DNA of 64,000 nt from Bidens hawaiensis (GCA_021521415.1 JAIQDT010001113.1:496001-560000), one strand, 5' to 3'; counted from the stretch's first letter, positions 49,124 through 61,502 are shown. Translations and numbers: made by a program. The notes: generated by a model not told the origin, from the sequence alone.

Positions 49124-49548
49124 TGTAGGTTCCCTTGACGGATCACACGAGATATCTCGGTCTACTCAGGTGCGGAATCCCTGCGTAGATCGTTATGAGC
49201 GTAGAAAGCAAATCAAACAAACACACACGAATAAACCGAAACACGTTATATATTAATAACTGAACTCACGTGATATGAATCACTGATACAGACTCTCGTC
49301 CTCACGTTACAATGAACTCAAACCAGCTTAGATCAACTCGATGATCCCTCAACACTAAGCCGTAACCTAGTATAAATACACGACAACTTCGCCTGATATG
49401 TTCAGGCGAAGTTGTCCATAACTTCGCTTGTTCAACAAGTTCGCCTAGGCGAACTTGTTAACAACTTCGCTTAAACAAAAACATAAATAACATTACAGAC
49501 TCGATTACAGACACTAGACTATGACCTACTGACATTTATGCACCAACA
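49124..49548 (-). repeat. 3' LTR of element 2 (425 bp)
   Basis: On the minus strand it starts TGTTGGTGCA at 49548 and ends CCTACA at 49124. The hairpin (15-bp arms around GGCGAAGTTGTC, 5-nt loop) is at 49382-49416 and a TATA-like TATTTATA at 49371-49378. Confidence 0.97.
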
Positions 49549-49564
49549 GACTCCCCCTTGGCAG
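49549..49564 (-). other. Polypurine tract of element 2
   Basis: On the minus strand, CTGCCAAGGGGGAGTC abuts the 3' LTR. It is identical to that of element 1 over this stretch. Confidence 0.88.
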
Positions 49565-49619
49565 TAGCTTCATATCTTGATCTTTAAGCACTTGTCTCGT
49601 AATCTTCAATCTTGTCTCT

Positions 49620-52523
49620 TCACGCATGCACTCCTTCTCTAACACAAACTGACACAACTCTTTGATACTTCCTCACTTCGTCCTTCCAAGCAGGAATATC
49701 AAAGATTTTCTTCTCATTAAGCACCTTCAGATCAGCTTGCGATAAGTTTACCAAATGCATCGGATCGTAAACTCTTATGAGCTCCTGTTCATCCTCGTCT
49801 TCCATCACCGCCTTTCCTGTCTCACAATCCACATACCACCACATTAGGTCTTTAAGCACATCCTTGGGCATTAGCTTCATCGGTACTTCTTTAAGGCACC
49901 GGATCGGTTTATACTTCATGACCATCCAAGGTTTTCCATCAGCTCCCAAACCTCTATCCTTGTCTTCAACATGTTTTCCCTTCTGCGGTTTCAACAGCTC
50001 AAACTTCTTTTCTTTTATACTCTCTCTCCATACAATTTTCTCAATGACTCTAGCCATATTATCGTCATTTCGATTGATTAACCCCAATCTGGCTAAGTCT
50101 TTCACTTCACATTCCGGCAGTGTATTCAACGACCTTAACATTCTTTTAAAGTACTGAACGCCGTCATACCGTTTAATCACAAAGAGCTTCAAATGCTCAT
50201 CATATATCCAGCAAATAATCCCTTTCTTCGCTTCGGCATAGCCTTTAATATTGTAACTCTTCTTAAACATTGTAGGGACCGCTGGTTTCTTCGTTTTGAC
50301 GAACCACTGAGCATAGCCTTCCTTCCACCTAGGCTGCTCTTCCCATTCAGTCTCATCATTTTCCATCTCATTACCCATATCGGCTTTCTCAATATCTGGG
50401 ATCTCGTGTTCAACATTTTCTTCTACTATTTCACCTTCTTCAACATCTTCTTCAATCACAATCTGAGCTCCAATCTTCTCAATCTCCTCAATAGGCAGCA
50501 CATCGTCATCAAACATCACATCATCATCTAGCATATCATCATCTAATTCTTTCAAAGCATCAATCACATCATCTTCATCATCAACCATCACCACCTCATC
50601 ACCACGAACTGCACCTGCAGACTCCCCCTGAGCTGTGGAAGTCCCAAGAGCTTAAGTAGTTCTTGGCAACTCACCACCTGCATCTTTCGATGCATTGGGA
50701 TCATCGTCTCTATCATTTCTCTTCTTTGTCCTTAACTCGTCGCCTCTACAGCCTGTCTCCCCCTGAGATGCCAAGAACTCCTTCATAGCATCTATAATTC
50801 GCTCATGTTCAACCAGGAGGGACGACTGTAGTTGATTCTCTGCTACTAGGCGCTGAATAGCCTGGGTCTGGATAAAGTTTATCCTCGATTGCTCTGCCAC
50901 GACCCGTTCAAGTGCAGCTATTCTCTCCGAGTCTGAGAGGGTTGCATCGAAATCAAACCTCATGTTAGATGTGTCTTGAGTATACTCAGCAGGGATCTCG
51001 AATGTAACCGGGACATCAGAAGCAGTTGTGGACGTAACCGCAGGTGGTATCGTGACCGACAACCCTGCAGTTGCAACGACTGTCGACTCTACAAATTGTG
51101 CCACCACCTCTGAAGGAGTAAGCGTTGGAGGTGGTAAAGACACAATCTCCGGAGTCGTCAGCTGGATAGTAGTGATTGATGGGATGCCGACAGCTGATGT
51201 AGCCACCACGGGAACTTCCGCGGCGCTTAAACCTGTGACCTGGACAGATGTAGGAACAATCGACATACCTGACAGTGCTGGCGGAGCAAAACGTACAACT
51301 CTTGAAGTCTCTCCAGCTCCCATACCTGCACCTGTCCTCTCACGTCTTGATCGTCTAATCAGCTTGTGAGCATCCTCTTCTTCTTCTGACTCAGTATCAT
51401 CAACTGTCCTCTTTCTCTTCCCAATCGTCCTTTCTCGTCTCACCAACATCCTTCTCGCCTCATCCATAACATCATCAAGATCTGAGTCAGCCACCGTCGT
51501 AGCTGCTCTAGTAACATTCACTTCCCGAACTTGTGCAGCAGAGACCTGCACCTCTTCTTGCGGATCAAACCGGTCCATGTCGAAGGATCCTTGGCCGCCA
51601 AATGCAGCATCAAGCTCTACATCCTCCTCAGCCGACACAACAGGCACAGCAGGTACATCTCGAGGTGCTCCTACCTGTCGTGGTTGAGGGTCTCTGAACT
51701 CATCCCATGAGCTGGCACATACCCCGGGTTTATTAAGTACCCAAAGAGTGGAGTATGCTTTGGACGCAGTTCAGGCTTGCTCCTCGCACTGGATGTGCGG
51801 CATTGAGCGAAGATACGTTTGCTCACATTCTCCACGTATCGTATTGGACGTCGTTGAGGCAAATTTGGAGCCACATGGTTCAAGATCATCTGGATGAATC
51901 TTGGATACATTATGAACCGCTCACGAGCTATCGCCCTCCTCTGTCTGTCGATCTCATAAAAGACCATCTGACTAAAGCTATAACGTTTGTTATAAGTCAG
52001 ACTGCATGGTCGCACCCATTCCGTCAGTACCCGCCTTCCTCCCAGACATACACACAATCATGACGTGCATGAGGAAGCGCCACTGATCGAGCAGGAACCC
52101 CTCCCGTCTCTGGGTATCGCCCAAGGGACCAGAATATCCCATTCGTAGGAATGCTCCATCACGAAACGGAGCCACAAAGTCAGTTGGGTCGTCCCGGGTC
52201 TCCTCTCCAAAACGTAACGCCACCCGTATTTGTTCAGACGAGAACTGAACTTCTTGGTTGTTGACGGTTGCTCGCATAACCGGGGGCTCAACACGACAAT
52301 CGTATTCCACCGTCTGCCAGAAATCCTCGATGTTGGGTAAGGATATCGGCAGAGTCGTCGTGATTGCGTGGAATATCCTCGAGCGAATGAGGAATGTGAT
52401 GATCTCACGGTAGTCTTCAACTTCTTTCGCTTCCGGGTCTAAGGTAATGTACATATTGTGACCCGGAAAAAATTGCCTCTGGTTATCTCCGTCATCGCCT
52501 CCAGCACCTGCTACTGCAGCCAT
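49620..52523 (-). pseudogene. Third ORF of element 2 (Sirevirus 'envelope-like' protein), broken
   Basis: Homologue of the 31013-33855 frame in element 1, starting at ATG 52523 and ending with HA and a stop at 49620. It keeps the N-terminal GHNMYITL and QWRFLMHVMIVCMSG parts, the basic GKRKR/IRRSRRERT stretch split by acidic residues, a somewhat longer coiled coil, the acidic segment and the Trp/Lys-rich C-terminal domain. The last 324 codons (from about 50594) are an uninterrupted frame, so this copy shows the intact C-terminal part. Breaks are a deletion of about 14 bp near 51999 leading to TAA at 51990, a one-base deletion near 51705 and a TAA at 50652-50654 (CAA in element 1). No membrane segment is evident. 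Function unknown. Confidence 0.8.
50618..50765 (-). other. Two polypurine-tract-like strings inside the third ORF, element 2
   Basis: On the minus strand CAGGGGGAGTCTG is at 50618-50630 and CAGGGGGAG at 50757-50765, matching the two strings in element 1. Confidence 0.5.
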
Positions 52524-52525
52524 AT

Positions 52526-52548
52526 CTGCAACAAACGAACCAAGTTAG
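52526..52548 (-). promoter_or_regulatory. Possible 3' splice site before the third ORF, element 2
   Basis: On the minus strand CTAAC (52548-52544) is followed by a T-rich stretch and TTTGTTGCAG ending at 52526, just before ATG 52523. It matches element 1 except for one substitution in the tract. Confidence 0.45.
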
Positions 52549-53176
52549 ATACACGTTAAGGTTTAACACAAGTTCACTTATTACCATGAGCGAAGTTGTG
52601 ATAACTTCTGTATAGGCGAAGTTAATGTTGGGGCGAACTTGGGCACAACTTCGCTTTAACGTTAAGTTCGCCTTACCACAACATCGCCTCAGGCGAAGTT
52701 AATGACAACATCGCCTCAGGCGAAGATAAGCATCAGGCGAAGTTACGGATAACTTCGCCGAAACCCTAAGTTCGCCTGAATATGAATCGGCGACAGATAG
52801 ATTGATTCAAACTCGAAAATCTGAGGTTTTCTGGGTATTTTGACGATTTAGGACTCTTAAACTCAAGCTTTTAAGGATATGTTGACGATCAGTTTGGTTA
52901 TTAACACGTAACAACAAGATTTGAAAGTCCGATTTGAAGGTCCGACGGTTCGAGGTTCATAATCGGGTCGAAACGACCACTGATTATCATTGAAGAACAA
53001 TGATTATACAATGTAATGGCATCACGAACCTTGAAACGTAACGGAAACTGGGAAAAAGAACAAGTAATCGGAATAACGACAAGTTCGCCGGATAATCAAA
53101 CGATAAGTTCGCCGAGAAATATTCAATAAGTTCGCTGAGATTAGAAATTATGAACACTGTTGACCTTAAGAATTCT
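52549..53176 (-). other. Region between internal TATA box and third ORF, element 2
   Basis: Noncoding with many GGCGAAGTT-type motifs. It contains the single-copy homologue (about 52679-52788) of the palindrome arm of element 1, and no large palindrome. Outside the motifs it aligns well with 30208-31012 of element 1. Confidence 0.75.
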
Positions 53177-53245
53177 TTATATAGGGGCGGAGTTAAACAG
53201 GCGAAGTTACGGTTAACTTCGCCCAGGCGAAGTTATTCACAAGTT
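53177..53245 (-). promoter_or_regulatory. Possible internal promoter, element 2
   Basis: On the minus strand TATATAA (53183-53177) is preceded by alternating GGCGAAGTT and AACTTCGCC motifs (53199-53245). This matches the module at 30160-30207 of element 1, although the stem is less simple here. Activity is inference. Confidence 0.4.
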
Positions 53246-53824
53246 CGCCTGTTTAACAACATCGCCTATATTTACAATATCAACCCTTATAATTCGAAAA
53301 TTTTGCAATTAAGTTCTAACACTTCCCTTTAAGAATTTAAATGACACGATAAGTCCAAGTAACCAGATACAAAATTATAAGACTACCTAAGTACAAGAAA
53401 CTTTTAAAAAAAAATATAAGGGATCAAATTTCAGTCTCGATAGGGACTACTACGTTTTAGAAAAGATCTGAACAGGAATCATACTAATTACGTGATTGTC
53501 ACATAGATCCGTGTTTAGCTGTATTATGACATAAAGAAACAGGTTGTAAGCAGGTAAATAACTTAAGATGGTTTTCATCGTTTCTGTGATACGAGTTAAG
53601 TTCAATTAAGCTCAAAAATTAAGTGGGCAATAACTCAGAGATTATGATGCCTCCTATCTATTCACAAAGCATATTTGGCTTTCCCCAAGTCACCCCGAAT
53701 TGACCTCGACCCTTAGTGTCTGATTAAGTTTGTAATTACTCTTCATCTCCTTCCCGTTCTCTTTCTTACTCCATGATTAAGAAGTCTTGATATGTTGAAC
53801 TCTAGAATGTTTCAATAACTCATA

Positions 53825-53866
<42 letters not shown>

Positions 53867-54627
53867 ATAAACATTTACATAGACTTCAGAGTAGTAACCA
53901 ACTGCAAGTCCCGAATCTGGATCACTGCAGTTTCTTGAAACGCTATCTTCACGGGAATTAGAACACTTACGGGCTCGTGTATGACTGGGTAATCGCTTTT
54001 CTGCCTATCATTCGGAAAGATATATATGAAGACATGCAAAACTCATAAGGAGTTTCCACGTAAAATCAAGTAGTTTTAGTTTGTATCACATCTACTTTTA
54101 CGCACCATAAAAAGTTACCATGACATACAATGACTGTCCTAAAGCCTTTTAAGCCTAATAACTTCACTAGTTATTAGACTTGAATCAGTATTTCTATCAT
54201 TTTCCAAGGTTGGATCAATTTTCTGTTAAACATAGCTAACGAACTTCTTACGAAGTAGTAGACTTGAAAAATAATTTCATTTCCCTTAAAAAAAATTTTA
54301 ACATTAATCGCCCCGACCAAAACAAATTCTTCAGGTAAACGGCTATCCCGAAGATCCAATGGATCAGCTGGACCGACCACATACTAGTATGTGTCCTTCT
54401 AACTAATTAATATGATCGACTAATTTTAAGCGAAAGAATGAAAACTCATCATAAACCGCCCCGGTCGCTTTCAGTCATCTGGTTAATGGCTATCCTCAAA
54501 TTCTACAAGTAGAAAATGAGGACCAAAACATATCCGAAGACAAGTCCTTCAAACTGAGGTAACTGACATAATTTTAAGCGTTAGTGACGTTTTTTTTTTT
54601 ATTTTTTTATAAACAAGAAAAGCAAGG
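53246..54627 (-). other. Post-pol noncoding region of element 2
   Basis: Homologous to 28794-30159 of element 1. It contains an uninterrupted 37-base A run on the minus strand (53827-53863), a second A-rich run (54590-54608) just after pol, and the two diverged direct repeats (about 54300-54590). No supported gene. Confidence 0.8.
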
Positions 54628-57600
54628 TTACTCGGGATTGATCATCCCATTCAGCTCGATAAGGTTTTGAAATCTTGTTTTGTCAAACGCTTTAGTATAA
54701 AGATCAGCGAAATTATCAAGCGTATCCACCTTTTCAAGCACAATCAGTTTCTTCTCAGCACAATCCCGTATAAAATGATGACGTATGTCAATATGTTTAG
54801 TTTTACTGTGCTTCACGGGATTGTTAGTTACTGAGATAGCAGCTGTGTTATCAATGCAAATAGGTGTAAGTAAGAAATTCAGACCATAGTCGCGCAACTG
54901 TTGTTGAATCCAAAGAACCTGGGAGCAGCAGTTGGATGCTGCCATGTATTCTGCTTCACAGGTTGAAATTGCGACCGAAGTCTGTTTCTTGCATTGCCAC
55001 GACACCAATCTGCCACCAAGAAACTGACATCCTCCAGTTGTTGACTTCCGACTCTGATTGCACCCTCCATAATCAGAATCTGTGTAAGCGACTAGCTCCA
55101 AGTCTCCTCCTCTCGGGTACCACAACCCCAGCTTCGGTTTGCCCTTGAGATACCGCAAGATCCTCTTCACACCCTTCATGTTAGATTCCTTTGGGTTTGC
55201 CTGAAAACGAGCACAAAGACAAACAGCAAACATTATATCAGGCCTAGAAGCAGTTAAGTACATTAAAGAACCTATAATAGCCCGATACTGAGTTGGGTCC
55301 ACATCTGCATCACCGTCTGACTCAGCACCCAATTTGTGATTGACGCAGATTGGAGTGTCGAATGGAGTGCTGTCCTCCATCTTGAAGCGTTTGAGCACAT
55401 CATGGACATACTTGGTCTGATGAATGAACATCCCATCCTTCTTCTGATCAACCTGCAATCCTAAAAAGAAAGTTAGTTAACCCATAGCACTCATTTCAAA
55501 CCTCTTTTTCATGACGGCCTCAAAATCTTGACACATGGAGACTCTTGATGCAGCAAAGATAATGTCATCCACGTAGACTTGCACCAGCAGGAAGTCGCTT
55601 CCTTCTCTCTTAACGAACAACGTGCTATCAATTTTCCCTCTTTCAAACCCATTTTCAAGCAAGTAATCTGATAAAGTTGAATACCAGGCACGAGGTGCCT
55701 GATGAAGTCCATACAATGCCTTGCTTAACTTGTACACGTGATCAGGAAAGTCTGGGTCAGGAAAACCCGGAGGTTGCTCAACATACACTACCTCATCAAC
55801 TTTCCCATTCAGAAACGCACTCTTCACATCCAACTGAAATACCTTCATCTTCTTATAAGCAGCGAATGCCAAAAACAATCTAATGGCTTCCAACCTTGCG
55901 ACAGGAGCGAACACTTCATTATAATCAATCCCCTCTTGTTGATTAAAACCTTTAACGACTAGCCTCGCCTTGTTTCTTATGATAATCCCTTTCTCATTTC
56001 TCTTGCACTTAAACACCCATTTTGTGCATATTGCATGCACATTCTTTGGTTTTTCAACCAAAGTCCAAACTTCCATTTTCTTGAATTGAGCCAACTCTTC
56101 TTGCATAGCTTCGACCCACGAGCTGTCCTTGAGAGCCATTTGATAATTCTTCGGTTCAATCTGGCTGATAAAGCAGGTGTACAAGCATTCGTTGATTATC
56201 CCTGTCTCCTTGATGCTTGTGTAAACACAGGTGTGCTCATTTAAGCTACGTCTTGTTTGTACACCGGAGGACACATCACCAATCACATTCTCCAAAGGGT
56301 GATCTTTATGAATTTTCGTGGTCGAAACAGAACCGACATGCAAATTGTCTTCCAAGTTAGAAGAGAGCTCGTCAATGGTTGTTTCATGCTGAGAGTGAAA
56401 TGGATTGAAAAATTCTTCTTCAGTCGAGGTAGCAGGGGTAACAACAGCATTTGATGAGGAAGGTTGACATTTATCGATCAGCTGTCTTTGCAATAGGTTT
56501 TCTTCCTCATCAAGGATCATCTTCGTAGCAACTCTTTCTTCTTCTTCAGCAATATCCAAATACGGTATGTTAAAAGACTTAAAAAGTTTAACATAGTCGA
56601 AAAACTCAGCAGGTCCGTTGCTTGGTTTTGGCGGTTGGTAACTTGTGATATCGGTGTTACACACCACCTCAACCTTGCTGGTCGATGTATTGAAGACACG
56701 TCTGTTGGGAGTTCCAACAACATAACCGACTAAGATTCCTTCATCGGCTACTTCACCAAATTTAGAATTTGTCTTCAAAATCGAACAAGGGGACCCGAAT
56801 GGTTCAAGACCACTCAAGTTGGGCTTTCTCCCATGCATAAGCTCATAACACGTTTTACTAAGTCTTTTAACAGTTAAGACTCTATTCAGAACATAACAGG
56901 CTGTAGCAACAGCTTCAGCCCAAAACACCACAGGAAGCTTCGAATCAGCCAGCATAGTTCTGGCTCCTTCAATTAATGTTTTATTCTTCCTTTCAGCCAC
57001 TCCATTCTGTTGCGGTGTATACGGAGCGCTGTATTGGTGTTCAATCCCTCTCTGAAGGCAGAAGATCTCCATCTCAAAATTCTTGAACTCCGTTCCACTG
57101 TCACTCCTGATGAACTTAACCCTTTTACCCATAACGTTCTCAACTTTGGTAATCAAATTCTTCACCATCTGAGCCGTTTCGTCTTTTGATTTCAGGAAAT
57201 ACACCCACGAATATCGTGAGTAGTCATCAGTGATCACCAAGCAATAAGAAGTTCCTCCTAGACTTTTTGCATTCACGGGACCGAAGAGATCCATGTGAAG
57301 CAACTTCAGAGTACTGGCAATTGAATTGACTTTCTTGGTGAGATGGGATTTCTTGTGCTGCTTTCCCTTCTTGCCCGCTATACATTTATCTTCAAAATTG
57401 AAATTCGCCCAGCACAAATCCATTCCTGACAATGTGGTTCATCTTCCGAAGATGAATGTGCCCCATTCTCCTATGCCACAATTCGGACTCTGATTCACTC
57501 GCTTTTGTCATAAGGCATGATTCTGCCATGGCCATTTCAGTTGATCTCATATCCATAATATATGTATTTCTTTCACGTGGAGCCTTCATCACAATCCACT

Positions 57601-57925
57601 CCTCTAGTATCTGAAAACCAGGTTTCAACACAATCGCCTCATTCTTTGTAAAATGAACGGTGTACTCCTTATCAAAGATCTGCGACACACTCAGCAGATT
57701 GTGCTTCAATTCTTCTACAAAGTTAACCTTCTCCAAAGTCATCTTTCCGTTTGACACCGTTCCCATTCCAGTAATCTTGCCACCACTTTCACCGGCAAAG
57801 CTCACTCTCCCTCCTTGAACAGGTTTCAAATCGTGTAACAAGTATTTGTTACCCGTCATGTGCTGGGAACAGCCGCTATCTACAACCCAAAGATTGTTGG
57901 CAGCCCTGTTCAACTGTTCCTGCAC
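54628..57925 (-). pseudogene. pol of element 2 (PR-IN-RT-RH), broken
   Basis: Minus-strand homologue of the element 1 pol. Protease DSG lies in WVVDSGCSQHMTG. The integrase zinc region keeps LWHRRMGHIH, but its last Cys is Gly (CIAGKKGK where element 1 has CIACKKGK), and the second catalytic block reads SDSGTEF. The reverse transcriptase has QLDVKSAF and YVDD. RNase H is complete to the stop at 54628. Breaks are an 11-bp deletion near 57405, which shifts the frame between the two integrase zinc pairs, and a TAA at 55477-55479 (GAA in element 1) just after the reverse transcriptase core, with the same frame open beyond it. Element 1 is intact at both places. There is no ATG at the pol start (GTG 57925), as in element 1. 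Confidence 0.95.
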
Positions 57926-57943
57926 AATAAAGCAAAAGATTAG
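57919..57943 (-). promoter_or_regulatory. Possible 3' splice site at the gag-pol junction, element 2
   Basis: On the minus strand CTAAT (57943-57939), a T-rich stretch and TTGTGCAG ending at 57920 precede the GAA codon of pol. The gag stop overlaps the branch-like sequence, as in element 1. Confidence 0.4.
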
Positions 57944-60556
57944 ATTTTAGAGACCCAAGACCAATTGGTCTTGGATCTATACATCCCAAACTTTGGCTTT
58001 CCAAAGTTAGTATCTCGAAAATTCCTGTAAGTCCTATTAGGAAACCTCCTTGAAGATTGATTGTGAGGCCTACCAAACCTTTGTGAATTGAAAGAATTAT
58101 AACTTTTGGTTTGGTTATTAGCAGTGTAAAACTGAGATTTGTTTCTATGAAAACCTGAATTAGTCACATTTTTGAATTTTAAGTGGTTTTCATTTTTAGC
58201 AGCATAATTACTATTAGGTTTATTCTCAGCTTTAGTAGGCCTTACACCTCTGAATCGCTGCTTCAGAGGGCAATTTGCAACAAGATGTCCTAACTGATTA
58301 CATCTAAAACAACACCTATGCTCAACTTTTTTATCAACCGGTGTTTTAGATGTCGAGGCTTTAATACCGCCCGTTCGTCTCACATATGGTGGGACGTACG
58401 GGTTTAGTGGAGTACTCTTTTTATTCGTCTTATCTTTCTCTCCACCATCGGGTAATATCACCTCCTCTTTTGCCTTACCAGACTCGGATGACTTATCCGA
58501 ATCTGATGAGACTGGACTTGGATCAGAAATTTTAACACTTGAAACAGGCGAACTTGTTTCGCCTCCACTAACATTTGGTTCTTTACAAGTTACTTTAACT
58601 GGTACTGTCTGAGCAACCTCAAAATCAACAGATTTCTGAACACTAGGGTTAAAAGTGTAATTGTGATTATAAGGTGGTGGAACCTCATGATAACCGATTC
58701 CTCCTCTCTTAGCAGAGGAACCTTAATCACTAACAAGGTGATCAAGAATAGCAGAAGAATTTCTGAACTGCTCTAGTTTTCTATTCAGTTCCGCCACTTT
58801 TACCTGGTGATCAGCAATCTGTTTTTCTCTATAAGCAATTAGTTTGGTTTTTTCTTCCAAAACTTCATAACTTAAATCAATCACTTCAATTTTTTCAGCA
58901 AGTTTTGTTTTAAACTTTTAACATCTTTTTCAAAAGTTTTTATTTTGACTTTATAGCTATTTTCTCTTGCTTTTGTAAAATGATGATCTTCTTTTAAGGT
59001 TTTAAATTCAGCATCCAACCTAACATACTGATCGGTTATAGTTGCTAATTGCTCAGACAAGTTTTCACATTTAGAGCATGTATGTTTAGAACATACCTCG
59101 GAGTGCTGGTCATTAACGTCTGCCATAAGAGCTTTTTCCTCTCCGGTAACCTTCTCACTTTCTTCAGTTTCTACCTTTGCCAAATTTGCCTGCTCAAAAG
59201 TTTCTTTAGAAAGCAGGTTCAGTTGTATTCACCATCTTCTCTGGACATCATGGCACTATAATCTTTTCTACCCTCACTTTGCTGTGGAGACCTACCTTGA
59301 CTTCGTTCCACACGCTCATTCCTGCATTCTTTTGCAAAGTGACCGTTTTGCTAACAATTGTAGCATCTCACCTTCGTCTTGTCAAACCCTGGCTTTCCAC
59401 CGACAAACTTTCTTCCGGTCTTCCTCATAAACCGCTTCACTCTTCTTAAGATCATGGCCATCTGCCATTGCAGATCCATTTCCTCCAGATCATCAGCATA
59501 AATCTGGCCATAATCTTCATCCAACATAGCTGGATCAACAACCTTCCCTTGAATGTAGTTCTCATAGGAAGCAATAAAAGAAGCATAGAGACCAAACTGC
59601 TCTTCAGTAGACTTGACACTCATAGGCATCTTGGAGTAGTTGTTGCTGGGAATACTTGGAGAGCAACTACTCTTGCTTACCTGGGGTTGAGAACCACTCG
59701 ATCCAGCTGCTACATAGCAAACATCCCCATTTGTGTTAACTGACACATGCCCCTCATGTGATGAGTTGGGGCCCGACTCTCCCTTTGTGTAGTATGCAGC
59801 AGATTCAGTCTTCGATCCTGAGCTGGTGTTGACTTTAGCTCCATACATACCTGGATCTTGAACTTGATCCATAGGTGTCTCTTTTCTGACCATGTTAAGC
59901 TCAAAGGTTCTGAGCTCGTTGACTGCCATTTCAAGATCATATGTGGGAAAGTCCTTGTCTTCCCTCATCAGCACAGTGTACATCTCCCATTTTGGTGGGA
60001 GAGCATCTAGAAGCTTCTCAACTATTTCTTCTTCTCGGTAGGAAATTGAATAGTTGCTCAATTCAGTCATCAGATGGTAATATCGAGTGATAATATCGTC
60101 TAAGGATTCATTCTTCAAATACTTGAAGACTGAGAACTGGGTTTTGAGCAATTTTATCTTTGAAGCACGGATTCCTACATTCCCTTCAAATCTGTTCTCA
60201 AGAGCTTCCCAAAGCTCTCTTGCTGACGTATACTTTCTGAACGTATGAAGGATCTCTTAAGGAAGAGCCATAGTAATAGCAGCATGAGCCTTGCTCTCGG
60301 CCTCATACATCTTTTTCTCTTCTTCTTCCATTTTACTATACTTTTTAATTTGATCACGACCTTCATACTCCATAACTGGTGGAATATAACCATCCTGGAT
60401 GCATACCCACATCTTCGCATCCTGGTACTTGACGTATTGTATGAACCGATCCTTCCATGCAACGAAATCGGTTCCTTTCAGCAATCTTGGGGCCTTGGTA
60501 GCGGACCCTGCTTCAACTTCCATCTTCACTAACTCAGAGATGTTGATCGACGACAT
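57940..60556 (-). pseudogene. gag of element 2, heavily broken
   Basis: Capsid/nucleocapsid homologue on the minus strand. ATG 60556 starts MSSINISELVKMEVEAG and runs into the conserved FVAWKDRFIQYVKYQ part, so this copy shows the natural N-terminus that element 1 has lost. Breaks in order are TAA at 60257-60259 (about codon 100), TAG at 59351-59353 inside the first CCHC knuckle (between its second Cys and His), a one-base deletion near 59224, a one-base deletion in an A run near 58910 and TAA at 58723-58725. The coiled-coil stretch, the second CCHC knuckle (CFRC...H...C, in 58461-57940) and the basic tail ending SWVSKI remain. The frame ends at 57940, just before the pol acceptor-like site. 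Confidence 0.9.
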
Positions 60557-61063
60557 CTTTCCCGAAAAGTAAGAAACCTGAAAAATTAAGAAATTTTTTT
60601 TTTTATATTAAAGTACTGTAGGCGAAGTTACGGATAACTTCGCTTGAAGTAGGCGAAGTTGTAGAGAACTTCGCTGAAGAACTTCGCTGATAACACTGCT
60701 GATTAACTTCGCTGATTCTTAACTTCGCTTGAGGTAAGCGAACTTAAGAGGTAGGTGAAGTTGTAGAGAACTTCGCTTGAGTTAGGCGAACTTGAGAAGG
60801 TAGGCGAAGTTGTGGATAACTTCGCTTAACCTTATATCTTCGCCGAAACCCTACGCACAGTGACGGCAACTTCGCCTGATGAACACGGAAGATTTGCAGA
60901 TCTGTAAATCGGATTTTAACGAGGTTTTTGACGGTGTAAAGGCTTGAACACGATGGTAGGAGGTAAGAATGATCAAAAACACAGAAAACACGTCCCGCGA
61001 ATAGTCGAAACGGGACGATTTCTACACCCGCGTGAATATCCCGAACCACACAATCGAGCAAAT
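60557..61063 (-). other. Leader of element 2, rich in GCGAAGTT motifs
   Basis: A 507-bp leader between primer site and gag ATG. About 18 motif copies in both orientations lie between 60610 and 60880. On the minus strand a TTTTTCAG at about 60580 before the ATG looks like an acceptor, but the matching place in element 1 is altered. Confidence 0.8.
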
Positions 61064-61075
61064 GCTCTGATACCA
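61064..61075 (-). other. Primer binding site, initiator tRNA-Met type, element 2
   Basis: On the minus strand TGGTATCAGAGC starts two bases after the 5' LTR, a full match to the usual plant site complementary to initiator tRNA-Met. Confidence 0.92.
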
Positions 61076-61077
61076 AT

Positions 61078-61502
61078 TGTAGGTTCCCTTGACGGATCAC
61101 ACGAGATATCTCGGTCTACTCAGGTGCGGAATCCCTGCGTAGATCGTTACGAGCGTAGAAAGCAAATCAAACAAACACACAAGAATAAACCGAAACACGT
61201 TATATATTAATAATTGAACTCACATGATATGAATCACTGATACAGACTCTCGTCCTCACGTTACAATGAACTCAAACCAGCTTAGATCAACCCGATGATC
61301 CCTCAACACTAAGCCGTAACCTAGTATAAATACACGACAACTTCGCCTGATATGTTCAGGCGAAGTTGTCCATAACTTCGCTTGTTCAACAAGTTCGCCT
61401 ACGCGAACTTGTTAACAACTTCGCTTAAACAAAAACATAAATAACATTACAGACTCGATTACAGACACTAGAATATGAACTACTGACATTTATGCACCAA
61501 CA
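61078..61502 (-). repeat. 5' LTR of element 2 (425 bp)
   Basis: On the minus strand it starts TGTTGGTGCA at 61502 and ends CCTACA at 61078. The promoter hairpin (15-bp arms, 5-nt loop) is at 61336-61370 and a TATTTATA box at 61325-61332. It differs from the 3' LTR at eight positions by eye. Confidence 0.97.
61325..61370 (-). promoter_or_regulatory. LTR core promoter of element 2: hairpin plus TATA box
   Basis: On the minus strand, GACAACTTCGCCTGA and its exact reverse complement flank a 5-nt loop, followed three bases later by the GTGTATTTATA region. Arms are 15 bp here and 12 bp in element 1, with different loops. A stem conserved despite loop change suggests that the pairing or the symmetric site matters. 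Confidence 0.6.

Larger units (their letters stand above)
49124..61502 (-). mobile_element. Element 2: Ty1/copia Sirevirus-like LTR retrotransposon, 12,379 bp
   Basis: The same family and layout as element 1 on the opposite strand: two 425-bp LTRs, perfect target duplication, perfect initiator-tRNA-Met primer site, gag, pol, post-pol noncoding region, third ORF and polypurine tract. By eye the LTRs differ at eight positions, about 1.9 percent, similar to element 1. It is more damaged in its genes: at least five breaks in gag, two in pol and three in the third ORF. The LTRs belong to a different subfamily from element 1 (one fewer 43-bp unit, longer hairpin arms). Confidence 0.97.

Noticed and set aside
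60944..61210. Plus-strand 88-codon frame over the leader and LTR of element 2
   Set aside because: It runs antisense across the primer binding site and LTR boundary, so it is not a plausible gene.
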